DNA of 64,000 nucleotides, taken from contig NZ_CWKH01000001.1 of NCBI RefSeq assembly GCF_001245615.1, forward strand, positions 2,356,001 to 2,420,000. The letters are read 5' to 3'. This DNA comes from Mycolicibacterium neworleansense (GTDB taxonomy: Bacteria; Actinomycetota; Actinomycetes; Mycobacteriales; Mycobacteriaceae). Positions 1 through 8,404 of the stretch are shown here, piece after piece. The translations under genes and the position numbers were made by a program. Under the pieces are notes generated by a model that did not search any database, was not told the DNA's origin, and saw only the letters and a list, made by a program, of their open reading frames with translations. The stretch's first letter is position 1. Every line of letters starts with the position of its first letter.

Positions 1-556
1 TGTACCGGGCCAGCACCACCAGATCGACGTTGCCGCGCAACAACTCCAAGATCCGTTGCTCGGCCTCGGCCCGATTCTCCCGGGTGGCCGGAACATAGAG
101 GAACGGCACCCCGAACGCACGCACCTGATCGGCCAGGTCGGGATGGTTCGAGATGACCATGACCACGGACATGTCGAGTTCACCGCGCCGGTTGCGCCAC
201 AAGAGATCCAGCAGGCAGTGATCCTCCCGGGAGGCCATCAGCGCCACCCGCTTGGGTTTCGAAGCCTCGGTGAGGCGAAAGTCCATCTCGAACGGCTCGG
301 CCACCTTTTGCCTGAAGTCGCGCTCAAGGCCGTCACGGACCGCGGCCAACCCGGGCAGGTGGAAGATCGTGCGCTGCATGAAGGTGCCGCCGGACTGCTC
401 GGTGGAGTGCTGATCCAGCGACACGATGTTGGCGCCGGCCCCGGTGAGGAAGCCGCTGATGGCGGCGACGAGACCGGGCCGGTCTGCGCAACGCAGCAGC
501 AGCCTGCCGACATCCTGGGCCGGCAGGGCGGTTGCTTTCGGATACTCCTGTGTCAT
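1..556 (-). CDS. purU: Formyltetrahydrofolate deformylase, 3' end cut off by the window
   Basis: Hydrolyses 10-formyl-THF to THF and formate, supplying formate for purine synthesis. Only the first 185 codons are visible. Translation from the ATG at 556 begins MTQEYPKAT and continues as an N-terminal ACT domain (about residues 12-95, with LLRCADRPGLVAAISGFL) followed by the start of the formyltransferase-like domain (RVALMASREDHCLLDLLWR, then MSVVMVISNHPDLADQV and VPFLYVPATRENRAEAE). This ACT plus formyl-transferase order is typical of PurU. Two GTG codons lie directly upstream in frame, so the start could be 3 or 6 bases earlier. The catalytic His and Asp would lie in the missing part. Confidence 0.93.
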   Translation of the reverse strand, partial: MTQEYPKATALPAQDVGRLLLRCADRPGLVAAISGFLTGAGANIVSLDQHSTEQSGGTFMQRTIFHLPGLAAVRDGLERDFRQKVAEPFEMDFRLTEASKPKRVALMASREDHCLLDLLWRNRRGELDMSVVMVISNHPDLADQVRAFGVPFLYVPATRENRAEAEQRILELLRGNVDLVVLARY

Positions 557-1013
557 CACCACCAGAATCTCATCCGGGCCGTCCGGCCGAGACGCAACCC
601 GCCAACGCATCACCGATCCGAAAGGGCCGGGCCGATGCGTTGTCGCTCGCCATTCACCGTGACGTGCTATCACTATGGACTGGCTGGGGGCCGTCACAGC
701 AAAAGCTCGCCTCACGTCCCGGGCACGGCCCATTCGACTACGACGTCAATTCAAGATTTTTGCGATATTGGGACCGAACTCGCATATTCAGCACCAATAG
801 CCGTTGCAGAATTTGCCAAAATTGCATGTACCCGTGAGTTAATCGGTGATGTCGGTGTCGAATTCACGACGCGACTGGACAAGATTTCTCGGCTCGCTGG
901 AATTCCACTACAAGGCGGCGCAATACTCATCTCACGTATTCGCACAACCGTGCTACACACCAAATCAGCCGTCCTAGTCGGAAGGCACGGCTGACCGACG
1001 AAATGGATTCCAG
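557..1013. other. Intergenic region, divergent promoters expected
   Basis: About 457 bases between the divergent purU and the gene starting at 1014. No protein with recognisable codon pattern is seen. The part from about 735 to 965 is visibly richer in A and T than its surroundings, which would fit promoters for one or both genes. No clear operator or RNA structure is recognised. Confidence 0.5.
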
Positions 1014-1763
1014 ATGACCGCTCCCCAACTCGATGCCGTCGCCCCCCGCAGCGTGACATTGGACGAAAGCCCAAGCTGGTGGGACCCCGACAGCGAGTGC
1101 ACGATCGTCGTGGCCCGACCGGCCGCCGAGCGTGAGCTGTGGAACGAATACGTCCGCGGCGCCCATTCCAACTACCGCAAACACGGGGTGGAACGAGCTC
1201 TGGATTCCAAAACGTTACGGACAGGCGAGGATACGGCGCTGTTCTGCGTCGGGATCAACAGCACCGGCCAAGTCGTCGGCGGCTTGCGGGCCAAGGGCCC
1301 CCATCAGAGCGTCGAGGACAGTCACGCGATCGTCGAATGGAGCGGACAACCCGCACTCGACGCCGTGCGCAAGATGATCGCCGACCGTCTACCGTTCGGA
1401 GTGGTCGAGATGAAAACCGCTTGGGTATGCGATGACCCGGAACAGAGTCGCGCACTCACCGATACGCTCGCGCGTATGCCGCTACACGCGATGACACTGT
1501 TGGACATTCAGTTTGCCATGGCCACGGCGGCCGCCTATGTGCTCAAACGCTGGTTGTCGTCGGGCGGGGTGCTGGCGGCGAAAATCCCGGCGACGCCCTA
1601 TCCGGACGAGCGATACCAGACGAAGATGATGTGGTGGGATAGCAGAACATTCGCCAACCACGCCGATGCCGGACAGCTGTCGCGATACTTCGCCGAGGCT
1701 CAGCGCATCGGCCCGCGCCCGGGCACCACGGACGCCCAAGCCTGGAACGCGGCGGGACGATGA
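1014..1763 (+). CDS. Unknown protein coupled to the ThiF-nitroreductase gene; possible acyltransferase-like fold
   Basis: A 249-residue soluble protein of unknown function. The start ATG at 1014 gives MTAPQLDAVAPRS. Residues about 30-95 (a strand, then helix RELWNEYVRGAHSNYRKHGV, then LFCVGINSTGQVVGGLRAKG) recall the N-terminal half of GNAT or autoinducer-synthase folds such as FeeM-type N-acyl amino acid synthases, in which a strand-turn-strand ends in G..R. This is a resemblance by eye only. Other features are a Trp-rich patch (MMWWDSRTF) near residue 208 and a conserved-looking IPATPYPDERYQTK stretch. Its stop overlaps the next start by 4 bases (ATGA), so the two proteins are probably co-translated and work together. 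Confidence 0.6.
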   Translation: MTAPQLDAVAPRSVTLDESPSWWDPDSECTIVVARPAAERELWNEYVRGAHSNYRKHGVERALDSKTLRTGEDTALFCVGINSTGQVVGGLRAKGPHQSVEDSHAIVEWSGQPALDAVRKMIADRLPFGVVEMKTAWVCDDPEQSRALTDTLARMPLHAMTLLDIQFAMATAAAYVLKRWLSSGGVLAAKIPATPYPDERYQTKMMWWDSRTFANHADAGQLSRYFAEAQRIGPRPGTTDAQAWNAAGR

Positions 1764-3928
1764 CCGACAAAACCACCCACGCAGGCATCGCGAATACCGA
1801 ATTGAGCGAACTCAACGATCCCGATCAGCATCGGGCGATCTTCATCGACGATGAATTCACCCTCGACCAGTTGCACGGGGACCCGCGGGTCAATGTCATC
1901 GATGAAAGTCGTCAGCAGCAGGCCGCGCTGCGAACACTCGTTCCGGCGGTGGACCAGGAAATGCTCGACGAGCCGACCAGATGGGCTTACTACCCGTGGC
2001 GCCGGTGCCTGGTTCATGTTCTCGGGCCGTCTGCGTTCAACCGGTTACGCCTGGATCGCAACCGCAACCTCATCACCGCCGACGAACAACGACGACTGTC
2101 GCAACTGAGGATCGGTGTCATCGGCCTCAGCGTCGGTCATGCGATCGCCCACAACCTCGCCACCGAGGGACTGTGCGGCGAGATCCGCCTCACCGACTTC
2201 GATGAACTCGAGCTGGCCAACCTCAATCGGGTCCCCGGCACCGTGTTCGACCTCGGGTTGAACAAAGCGGTCGTGGCCGCACGCAGGATCGCCGAGATCG
2301 ACCCGTACATCAAGGTCCGTATCGACCGGAACGGTGCGGTGACCGAGTCCATCGACCACTTCCTCGGCGACCTCGACATCGTCGTCGAGGAGTGCGACTC
2401 ACTGGACGCCAAAGTCCTTGTCCGGGAGGCGGCCCGAGCCCGGCGGCTGCCGGTGTTGATGACGACCGGGGACCGCGGGCTGCTCGATGTCGAGCGGTTC
2501 GACCTGGAACCCGCGCGGCCGATCCTGCACGGTCTGCTCGGCGACATCGCGGCCCGCGACCTGGCCGGGCTCAGCAGCAAGGACAAGGTGCCGCACGTGC
2601 TGCGCATTCTGGACGCGCCGCAGCTCTCCCCGCGGATGGCGGCCTCGCTGGTCGAGGTCGGGAAGTCGCTGAGCACCTGGCCCCAACTCGCTGCCGAGGT
2701 GGTGCTCGGGGCCACGGTGGTCGCCAATGCCGTCCGGCGCATCGGCCTGGGTGAGTCGATGCCGTCGGGGCGTGTTCGGGTCGATGTCGCCGACGCACTC
2801 GACCGCATCGCCGATCCGCTGGCCACCGCATCCGCGCCCCCACCCGTGCCGGTTCCCGCGGACATGCGACCCGAACCGGCCGGAATCGCTGACATCCTCG
2901 TCGAAGCAGCGACGCGAGCGCCCTCGGGCGGCAATGTCCAACCGTGGCATATCGAGGCCAGTGACGATCGGATCAACCTCCGGTTGGCGACGAAGTGCAC
3001 CACGACCATGGACATCGGATATCGCGGCAGTGCGGTGGCGCTGGGGGCGGCGGCGTTCAATGCGCGGGTGGCCGCGGCCGCACACGGCTTGACCGGGCAC
3101 GTGCAGTGGTCGCGCGGCGACGAGGGCACGCCCCTGTACGGGATCGCCGAATTCTCCCCCGGCAGCGCACCCGAGCTGGCTGCGCTCTACGCGCCCATGC
3201 TGGCCCGGGAGACCAATCGCCTCCGGGGCACGGCGGCACCGATCCCCGCTGAAGTGTTCGACGAACTGACGGCCGCCGCCCGCGATGAGGGCGCCGACCT
3301 GACGATCCTGCACGACCGAGCCCAGATCGAAACGGCCGCAGGGATACTCGCCGAGGCGGACCGCATCCGGTATCTGACCCCGACGCTGCATCGGGAGATG
3401 ATGTCCGAACTGCGCTGGCCCGGCGATCAGGACCCCGACACCGGCATCGACGTGACGACGTTGGGGTTGGACCCGGCCGACATGGTGGTGCTCGACATCC
3501 TGCGCCGGCCCGAGGTGATGGCGAAGCTGGCGGACTGGGACGCCGGTGCCGCCCTCGGCGACGACACCTATGAGCGGGTCACTTCCAGCTCGGCGCTGGC
3601 GGTCGTCTCGATCCGGGGCCGCCGGCTCACCGATTACGCCATGGCCGGGTCGGCTGTCGAGGCTGTCTGGGTCGGCGCCCAGCGCCGCGGGCTGGCGGTA
3701 CAACCCGTGTCGCCGGCGTTCCTCTACGCCCACGATGACCGGGACCGCGATGCACTATCGCCTGGTCACGCCCGTGCCCTGCGTGACCTGCAGTACGCTT
3801 TTCGCAGGTTGACCACCACCGAGCGCGATGAATCACAGGCGTTGGTGCTCAGGTTGTCCTACGCGCCGAGTCCGACCGTACGCAGCCGGCGCCGAGCCCG
3901 AACGGGCTCGACACCGCAGTACGGCTGA
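1760..3928 (+). CDS. moeY: ThiF/E1-like and nitroreductase fusion protein (Rv1355c/MoeY family)
   Basis: 722 residues, close to the about 715 of M. tuberculosis Rv1355c, which is annotated MoeY on weak grounds. Residues about 112-330 form an E1/ThiF/MoeB-like Rossmann domain: LRIGVIGLSVGHAIAHNLA is a degenerate nucleotide loop, followed by LTDFDELELANLNRV, typical of ATP-binding E1 proteins. From about residue 375 there is a flavin nitroreductase-like domain (VEAATRAPSGGNVQPWHIE). No CxxC zinc pairs of MoeB are evident. E1 plus FMN-oxidase pairing is also known from thiazole/oxazole peptide machinery, so a molybdopterin role is not secure. It overlaps the upstream unknown gene by 4 bases and is followed at 33 bases by dcpA. 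Confidence 0.8.
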   Translation: MTDKTTHAGIANTELSELNDPDQHRAIFIDDEFTLDQLHGDPRVNVIDESRQQQAALRTLVPAVDQEMLDEPTRWAYYPWRRCLVHVLGPSAFNRLRLDRNRNLITADEQRRLSQLRIGVIGLSVGHAIAHNLATEGLCGEIRLTDFDELELANLNRVPGTVFDLGLNKAVVAARRIAEIDPYIKVRIDRNGAVTESIDHFLGDLDIVVEECDSLDAKVLVREAARARRLPVLMTTGDRGLLDVERFDLEPARPILHGLLGDIAARDLAGLSSKDKVPHVLRILDAPQLSPRMAASLVEVGKSLSTWPQLAAEVVLGATVVANAVRRIGLGESMPSGRVRVDVADALDRIADPLATASAPPPVPVPADMRPEPAGIADILVEAATRAPSGGNVQPWHIEASDDRINLRLATKCTTTMDIGYRGSAVALGAAAFNARVAAAAHGLTGHVQWSRGDEGTPLYGIAEFSPGSAPELAALYAPMLARETNRLRGTAAPIPAEVFDELTAAARDEGADLTILHDRAQIETAAGILAEADRIRYLTPTLHREMMSELRWPGDQDPDTGIDVTTLGLDPADMVVLDILRRPEVMAKLADWDAGAALGDDTYERVTSSSALAVVSIRGRRLTDYAMAGSAVEAVWVGAQRRGLAVQPVSPAFLYAHDDRDRDALSPGHARALRDLQYAFRRLTTTERDESQALVLRLSYAPSPTVRSRRRARTGSTPQYG

Positions 3929-3960
3929 GTCACGTGCAGAGGTATAGGCGGAGGTATCTG

Positions 3961-5808
3961 GTGCCAGGCAGCCTCGAACTGCTCGTCACATCGGTCGCCA
4001 CTCAACTGATGGCGGTCGATGCTGCCACCTCGGTCACGGTGAGCCAGCAGGTGCTCGCCGAGCTGGTGTCGTTTTTCGACGTGGACGTGAGCTTCCTGCG
4101 CCATAACGATCACGCGGCGCACGCGACCCGGCTGGTCGCCGAGTGGCCCCCGCGCCCACCCGACGCCCAGACCGACCCGATCGCGGTCATCCACTTCGCC
4201 GATGCCGATCCGGTGTTCGCGATGGCCGAGCACCTCAAGGAACCCGCGGTGTTCCGACCCGAGCCGGCCACCGACGACTACCAGCGCACGATCGAGGCCG
4301 GCCGGCACATCCCGAGCACCTCGATGGCCTGTGTGCCGTTGCTGTCAGGAGACGTCACCACCGGCGTACTGGGGTTCGTCAAGTTCGGCGACCGCGAGTG
4401 GCTCCCCGCCGAGCTCAATGCACTCAAGGCGATCGCCTCGTTGTTCGCACAGGTACAGGCCCGCATCGAAGCCGAGGACCGGTTGCGCTACCTCGCCGAT
4501 CACGACCATCTCACCGGGCTGCACAACCGCCGGGCACTGATGGCCCACCTGCAGGCCCGGCTGGCCCCGGGTCAGCCCGGCCCGGTCGTGGTGATGTTCT
4601 TCGACCTCGACCGGCTCAAGGCGATCAACGATTATCTGGGCCACACCGCCGGTGATGCCTTCATCAGCATCCTGGCCGAGCGATTGCAGCGCGGCGACGA
4701 CTCGCCCAAGCTCATCGCGCGGCTCGGCGGCGACGAGTTCGTGGTGGTCCCCGCGGCGTCGATGACCGCCGAGGCGGCCACCGCACTGGCCTACCGCCTC
4801 CAGTCGGTGCTGCGCGAACGGGTGACCATCGACGGTGAGATGCTCACCCGTACCGTCAGCATCGGTCTGGCCCAAGGCATTCCGGGCCGGGACTCCACCT
4901 CCGACCTGCTCAACCGGGCCGACCACGCGGTGCTGACCGCAAAGAACTCCGGGGGCAACCGGGTCGCGGTGTTCTCCGATGAGATGGCGATGGAGATCGA
5001 CTTCCGTAACGACATCGAACTGCACCTGCAGAGCGTCATCGAGAGCGGCGCACTGGTGCTGCATTACCTGCCCGAGATCGACATGCGGACCGGTGAGGTG
5101 CTGGCCGCCGAGGCCCTGGTCCGCTGGCAGCACCCGACCCGCGGCCTGCTGTCCCCCGACTCGTTCATCGGCGTGGCCGAATCCATCAATCTGGCAGGCG
5201 AACTGGGCCGCTGGGTGCTGAGGACCGCGTGCGCCGAGTTCGCCCGGTGGCGGTCCAACGGCGTCGGTCGCAACATCGTGCTGCGGATCAACGTGTCGCC
5301 GGTGCAGTTGGTGACCGACGGATTCGTCGCGTCGGTGGCCGGCATCATGAAGGAATTCCGCCTCCCCCGCGGATCGGTGTGCCTGGAGATCACCGAGAGC
5401 ATTGTCGTGCAGGACATCGAAACCACCCGGTCGACGCTGACCGGACTGCACAAAGTAGGGGTGCAGGTCGCCATCGACGACTTCGGCACCGGGTACAGCG
5501 CGCTGTCGCTGTTGAAATCGCTGCCGGTGGACACCCTCAAGATCGACCGCAGCTTCGTCGCCGGACTCGGATCGGACCCGGGCGACCTGCCGATCGTCCG
5601 TGCGGTGATCGCCCTGGCGGGTGCCTTCGGGCTGCAGCTGGTGGCTGAAGGTGTCGAGACCGAACGGGCGGCGCTGACGCTCTTGCGCCACGGCTGCTAT
5701 CGAGCACAGGGATTTTTGCTGTCCAAGCCGATCCTCGGCCAGGAGATGGCGGCGCTACTGGCCAAAGGGCGCGTGCCGGTGCACTTCTCAGCCGCGCCGC
5801 GCACGTGA
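3961..5808 (+). CDS. dcpA: Bifunctional diguanylate cyclase / c-di-GMP phosphodiesterase (DcpA, Rv1354c family)
   Basis: Makes and degrades cyclic-di-GMP. The domains in the 615-residue product are GAF (about 15-165), GGDEF (about 180-335, with intact signature RLGGDEFVVV) and EAL (about 355-600). The EAL part keeps AEALVRWQHP, LEITES, DDFGTGYS, LKIDRSFV and VAEGVET, so both activities look possible. This GAF-GGDEF-EAL architecture matches the M. smegmatis and M. tuberculosis enzyme. I chose the GTG at 3961 because GGAGG sits 6 bases upstream and it gives the family-like N-terminus MPGSLELLVTS; the in-frame GTG at 3934 adds nine residues and lacks a good ribosome site. The 3' end overlaps the convergent gene by 21 bases. 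Confidence 0.93.
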   Translation: MPGSLELLVTSVATQLMAVDAATSVTVSQQVLAELVSFFDVDVSFLRHNDHAAHATRLVAEWPPRPPDAQTDPIAVIHFADADPVFAMAEHLKEPAVFRPEPATDDYQRTIEAGRHIPSTSMACVPLLSGDVTTGVLGFVKFGDREWLPAELNALKAIASLFAQVQARIEAEDRLRYLADHDHLTGLHNRRALMAHLQARLAPGQPGPVVVMFFDLDRLKAINDYLGHTAGDAFISILAERLQRGDDSPKLIARLGGDEFVVVPAASMTAEAATALAYRLQSVLRERVTIDGEMLTRTVSIGLAQGIPGRDSTSDLLNRADHAVLTAKNSGGNRVAVFSDEMAMEIDFRNDIELHLQSVIESGALVLHYLPEIDMRTGEVLAAEALVRWQHPTRGLLSPDSFIGVAESINLAGELGRWVLRTACAEFARWRSNGVGRNIVLRINVSPVQLVTDGFVASVAGIMKEFRLPRGSVCLEITESIVVQDIETTRSTLTGLHKVGVQVAIDDFGTGYSALSLLKSLPVDTLKIDRSFVAGLGSDPGDLPIVRAVIALAGAFGLQLVAEGVETERAALTLLRHGCYRAQGFLLSKPILGQEMAALLAKGRVPVHFSAAPRT

Positions 5809-6666
5809 TCGATACGACTCGCGCGGCGAGTCGTGCACTCCGCCGGAGCGGCAGTAGGACGATCGCGCGGCATCCGGATCGTGGACGAGCAACTCCACCC
5901 GACCGAATCGGCTGGCGCTGTAGCCGACCAGACCCACCTGCACGGGCGTGCCGGGCTCGATGAGCTGACCGGCCGGCGAAGCTGAACCGGCGTCACGGGG
6001 TTCCGTGGACAGGGCCACGCCGTGCCGCGCACGCAGGCCCAGCGGACCGTCGGGGGTGTCGAGCACGACCCCGAGGACCTCGCCCTCCTCGAAAACGATG
6101 CGCTGCAGGGTGCCGTTGTCCAGGGTGTGGATCTGCCGGTCCTGCACTTGGGCCGACAGCCAGTCACCGAGCACCGGCACGGTGCCGGCAGCGCCGTCAG
6201 CTTCCAGCGTCCCGAGCACCTTGACCTGGATCTCCTCGCCGGTGCGGGTCTTCATCGAGGTCGTCCCCCGGTCTGCCAGCCGGGTGTAGAGCACGCCGTA
6301 GGGCGACGTCAGGCATTGCTGCGCCCATTCCTGCAGCCGGGCCCCGTAGAACGGCGCGATGCGACCGCGTCCGGAAACCGGGGTCCAGGCACTGACCGGC
6401 CGGACCGTCAGATCAGAGTGGTATTCGGCAGCACCGACCGGTTCGAGGTCGGCCGACAACGCGTCGAAGTAGTCGCGGGTCTCGGGATCCTCGATGCCGG
6501 TGCCCAGCCGCGGTGTCTGGAGATCGGAGGCTACCGCTTGGGGGTCGTTCGCGATGCCTGGGCGAACGATGTGTACGTCAAGCCCGGCGTCAGCCGCCGC
6601 GACGGCCGCTGCCAATGCCCCCGGGCCCGAGCCACAGCAAACGACGTCGACTTCGTCATCCCACAT
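5788..6666 (-). CDS. Putative FAD-dependent protein
   Basis: 292 residues. The N-terminus DVVCCGSGPGALAAAVAAADAG followed by LDVHIVR is a dinucleotide-binding beta-alpha-beta fold like that of succinate dehydrogenase/ketosteroid dehydrogenase flavoproteins, but the protein is much shorter than those families (usually 450-570) and no second FAD or substrate motif is recognised. It is divergent from the TetR gene at 7037 and convergent with dcpA, overlapping it by 21 bases. The substrate is unknown. It may be a reduced flavoprotein or a protein that kept only the nucleotide fold. Confidence 0.65.
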   Translation of the reverse strand: MWDDEVDVVCCGSGPGALAAAVAAADAGLDVHIVRPGIANDPQAVASDLQTPRLGTGIEDPETRDYFDALSADLEPVGAAEYHSDLTVRPVSAWTPVSGRGRIAPFYGARLQEWAQQCLTSPYGVLYTRLADRGTTSMKTRTGEEIQVKVLGTLEADGAAGTVPVLGDWLSAQVQDRQIHTLDNGTLQRIVFEEGEVLGVVLDTPDGPLGLRARHGVALSTEPRDAGSASPAGQLIEPGTPVQVGLVGYSASRFGRVELLVHDPDAARSSYCRSGGVHDSPRESYRSRARRG

Positions 6667-7036
6667 CGGCTAGCGACGCTCCGGAGTGACCGGCAGATCC
6701 ACCAGCAAACTCGAATTGCTTTGGGAGAGTTTCGAAACTGGGGTCGCCATGGCCCGCACCGGGATTCGAGGGGGATTGCCGGTGCAGGCCATGACAACGC
6801 TTCCAGGATAGCCCTTGGCTACCGCCAACCGACAAATGGTGGCGCTCGACACAGCGCCCGCGGCCGTGGCGCGTGCCACCGCCGGGCGGGCAGCCCGCGA
6901 CGAACCAAGAGTTATCACGCTAAGCACGATACATACCTTTAGAATGTTATGCACGTACGGTGAAGACTGTGAGTCTGCTGGCGGTGGCGATGCAATCACA
7001 CGGCCGCCGGCGGATCAGAGTCAGGAAGGCCCCGCG
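6667..7036. other. Intergenic region upstream of the TetR pair
   Basis: 370 bases between the divergent FAD-protein gene and the TetR gene at 7037. A longer reading frame continues upstream from 7037 to 6815, but its codons do not look like protein sequence of this family and a good ribosome-binding site precedes 7037. The part 6905-6960 is A/T-rich and carries the operator candidate at 6931-6952. Confidence 0.5.
6931..6952. promoter_or_regulatory. Candidate TetR (gamma-butyrolactone-receptor type) operator
   Basis: A 22-base imperfect palindrome whose arms (ACATACCTTTA and the complement of GAATGTTATGC) match at 7 of 11 positions. The left part, GATACATACC at 6928-6937, agrees with the left half of the autoregulatory elements bound by Streptomyces butyrolactone receptors as I remember them. 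It lies about 85 bases before the first of two TetR genes, the second of which resembles those receptors. Inference only. Confidence 0.4.
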
Positions 7037-7738
7037 GTGACTGAGCAGCTCGACCGGCGAGCAGAGCTGACCCGCCTCCAGATCCTGCAGGCGGCGGCGA
7101 GACAGTTCGCCCACACGCCCTACAGCCTGGTCAGCCTCGACGACATCCTGGCCGATGCCACCGTCACCAAGGGTGCGCTCTACTTCCACTTCCGGTCCAA
7201 GCACGCGCTCGCGGTCTCGATCGTCGAGCACCGGACCGCGCGGGCCACCAAGGCGGTCGAGGATGTCCTGGCCCGCAACCTGTCCGGCGCCGAGACGTTG
7301 ATCGATCTGTCGTGTCTGGTCGCCGCCGAAGACATCGGCGATCCGATGGCCCGGGCCTGCCTGAATCTGGTGGAATCCATCGGCCGCACAGACGGCCTGG
7401 GACCGCGGGTACTCGGCGAATGGGTGCAGGGCTTCGCGGGTATCGCCAAACGCGCTATCGGGGAGGGTGATTTCACCGCCGACAGCGACCCCGAAGCGAT
7501 CGCCCGGCTGCTGGTGTCGATCTACCTCGGTGTGCGCCAGACGAGTGATCTCGACAACCCACCGCAATTCCTCACCGCCCTCGAGCACAGCTGGCGCCTG
7601 GCGCTGCCCGGATTCGCCGAACCGGAGCGGCTCGGGTACCTCACGCAGTTCATCCGGCGTCGCACCGCGGTGGGCGTCAAGAAGGTGGTGCCGCTGCACC
7701 CCCACGCCGGGGGCCCGACCGAGCGAGAAGGAGGTTAG
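7037..7738 (+). CDS. TetR-family transcriptional regulator
   Basis: 233 residues from the GTG at 7037, which has AGGAAGG 8 bases upstream. The N-terminal helix-turn-helix spans about residues 10-57 (ILQAAARQFAHTPYSLVSL, then VTKGALYFHFRSKHALAVSI). The C-terminal ligand domain is not assignable. The recognition helix TKGALYFHFRSK is nearly the same as in the next gene, so the two regulators may bind related sites. It ends 9 bases before the second TetR gene and the two are probably one transcript. It shares the upstream region with the divergent FAD protein, a possible target together with itself. Confidence 0.88.
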   Translation: MTEQLDRRAELTRLQILQAAARQFAHTPYSLVSLDDILADATVTKGALYFHFRSKHALAVSIVEHRTARATKAVEDVLARNLSGAETLIDLSCLVAAEDIGDPMARACLNLVESIGRTDGLGPRVLGEWVQGFAGIAKRAIGEGDFTADSDPEAIARLLVSIYLGVRQTSDLDNPPQFLTALEHSWRLALPGFAEPERLGYLTQFIRRRTAVGVKKVVPLHPHAGGPTEREGG

Positions 7739-7747
7739 AACGCCACC

Positions 7748-8401
7748 ATGGCACGCCAGGCCCGGTCCGAGCTGACCCGCCACAAGATCATCACCGCCGC
7801 GGTAGACCTGTTCAGCGAGCACGGCTATCCGGCCACCGGGCTCGGCGACATCATCGCGCGGGCCCAGATGACCAAGGGGGCGCTGTACTACCACTTCGAC
7901 TCGAAGGAATCCCTGGCCGAGGCGATCATCGGCGACGGCGGCACCGCGATGCTGGCCACATTCCGCACCATCACGGAATCCTCTTCGCCGGCTTTGGAAA
8001 ACACCATTCATGGATTGTTCGTGGTGGCCGACTTCACCCGCTCGGACAAGGTCGCACAGATCGGCATGCAACTGCTGCGGACGTTCAGCGGCATCAATGC
8101 CGCCGCCACCCGGGTCTACGCGAGCTGGCTCGACGAACTCACCAAGCAGTTGATCCAGGCCGCCGAGGAAGGCGACCTCCGCGAAGACCTTGACGTCGCG
8201 GGTGCGGCCGAGGTGATCCTGGGATCGATGCTCGGCGTGGAGGCTCTGTCACGCGCCAGCGCGACGGGCACCGACCTACGCGAACGGGTGGCCCGGACTT
8301 GGGATCTGCTGCTCCCCGCGATCGTCAGCAAGGATTCGCTGGAGTACTTCCGTGAGTTCCTGGCCCGCGAGTCGCTGCGCCGGGCGCAAGCCGCCGGCTA
8401 A
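7748..8401 (+). CDS. TetR-family regulator, ScbR/butyrolactone-receptor-like
   Basis: 217 residues, ATG at 7748 with AGGAGG about a dozen bases upstream, inside the end of the previous gene. The opening MARQARSELTRHKIITAAV and MTKGALYYHFDSKESLAEAI have the pattern of ScbR-like autoregulator-receptor proteins of actinobacteria (MA-Q-R start, LFxExGY, GDII, TKGALYYHF-SKE-LA). In Streptomyces such proteins sense gamma-butyrolactones; mycobacterial members have no known ligand. The C-terminal half (about 75-217) is all-helical. It is the second gene of a tandem TetR pair and convergent with the PAS gene, 3 bases apart. Confidence 0.85.
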   Translation: MARQARSELTRHKIITAAVDLFSEHGYPATGLGDIIARAQMTKGALYYHFDSKESLAEAIIGDGGTAMLATFRTITESSSPALENTIHGLFVVADFTRSDKVAQIGMQLLRTFSGINAAATRVYASWLDELTKQLIQAAEEGDLREDLDVAGAAEVILGSMLGVEALSRASATGTDLRERVARTWDLLLPAIVSKDSLEYFREFLARESLRRAQAAG

Positions 8402-8404
8402 GCC

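Noticed and set aside
2137..3733. Long open frames on the minus strand opposite the ThiF-nitroreductase gene
   Set aside because: High G+C makes long antisense frames common; their products are Arg/Pro/Ser-rich without any family motif, while the plus strand encodes a clear two-domain protein.
4345..5691. A 448-codon open frame on the minus strand opposite dcpA
   Set aside because: Product is a His/Gln/Val-rich shadow; dcpA has intact GAF, GGDEF and EAL motifs on the other strand.
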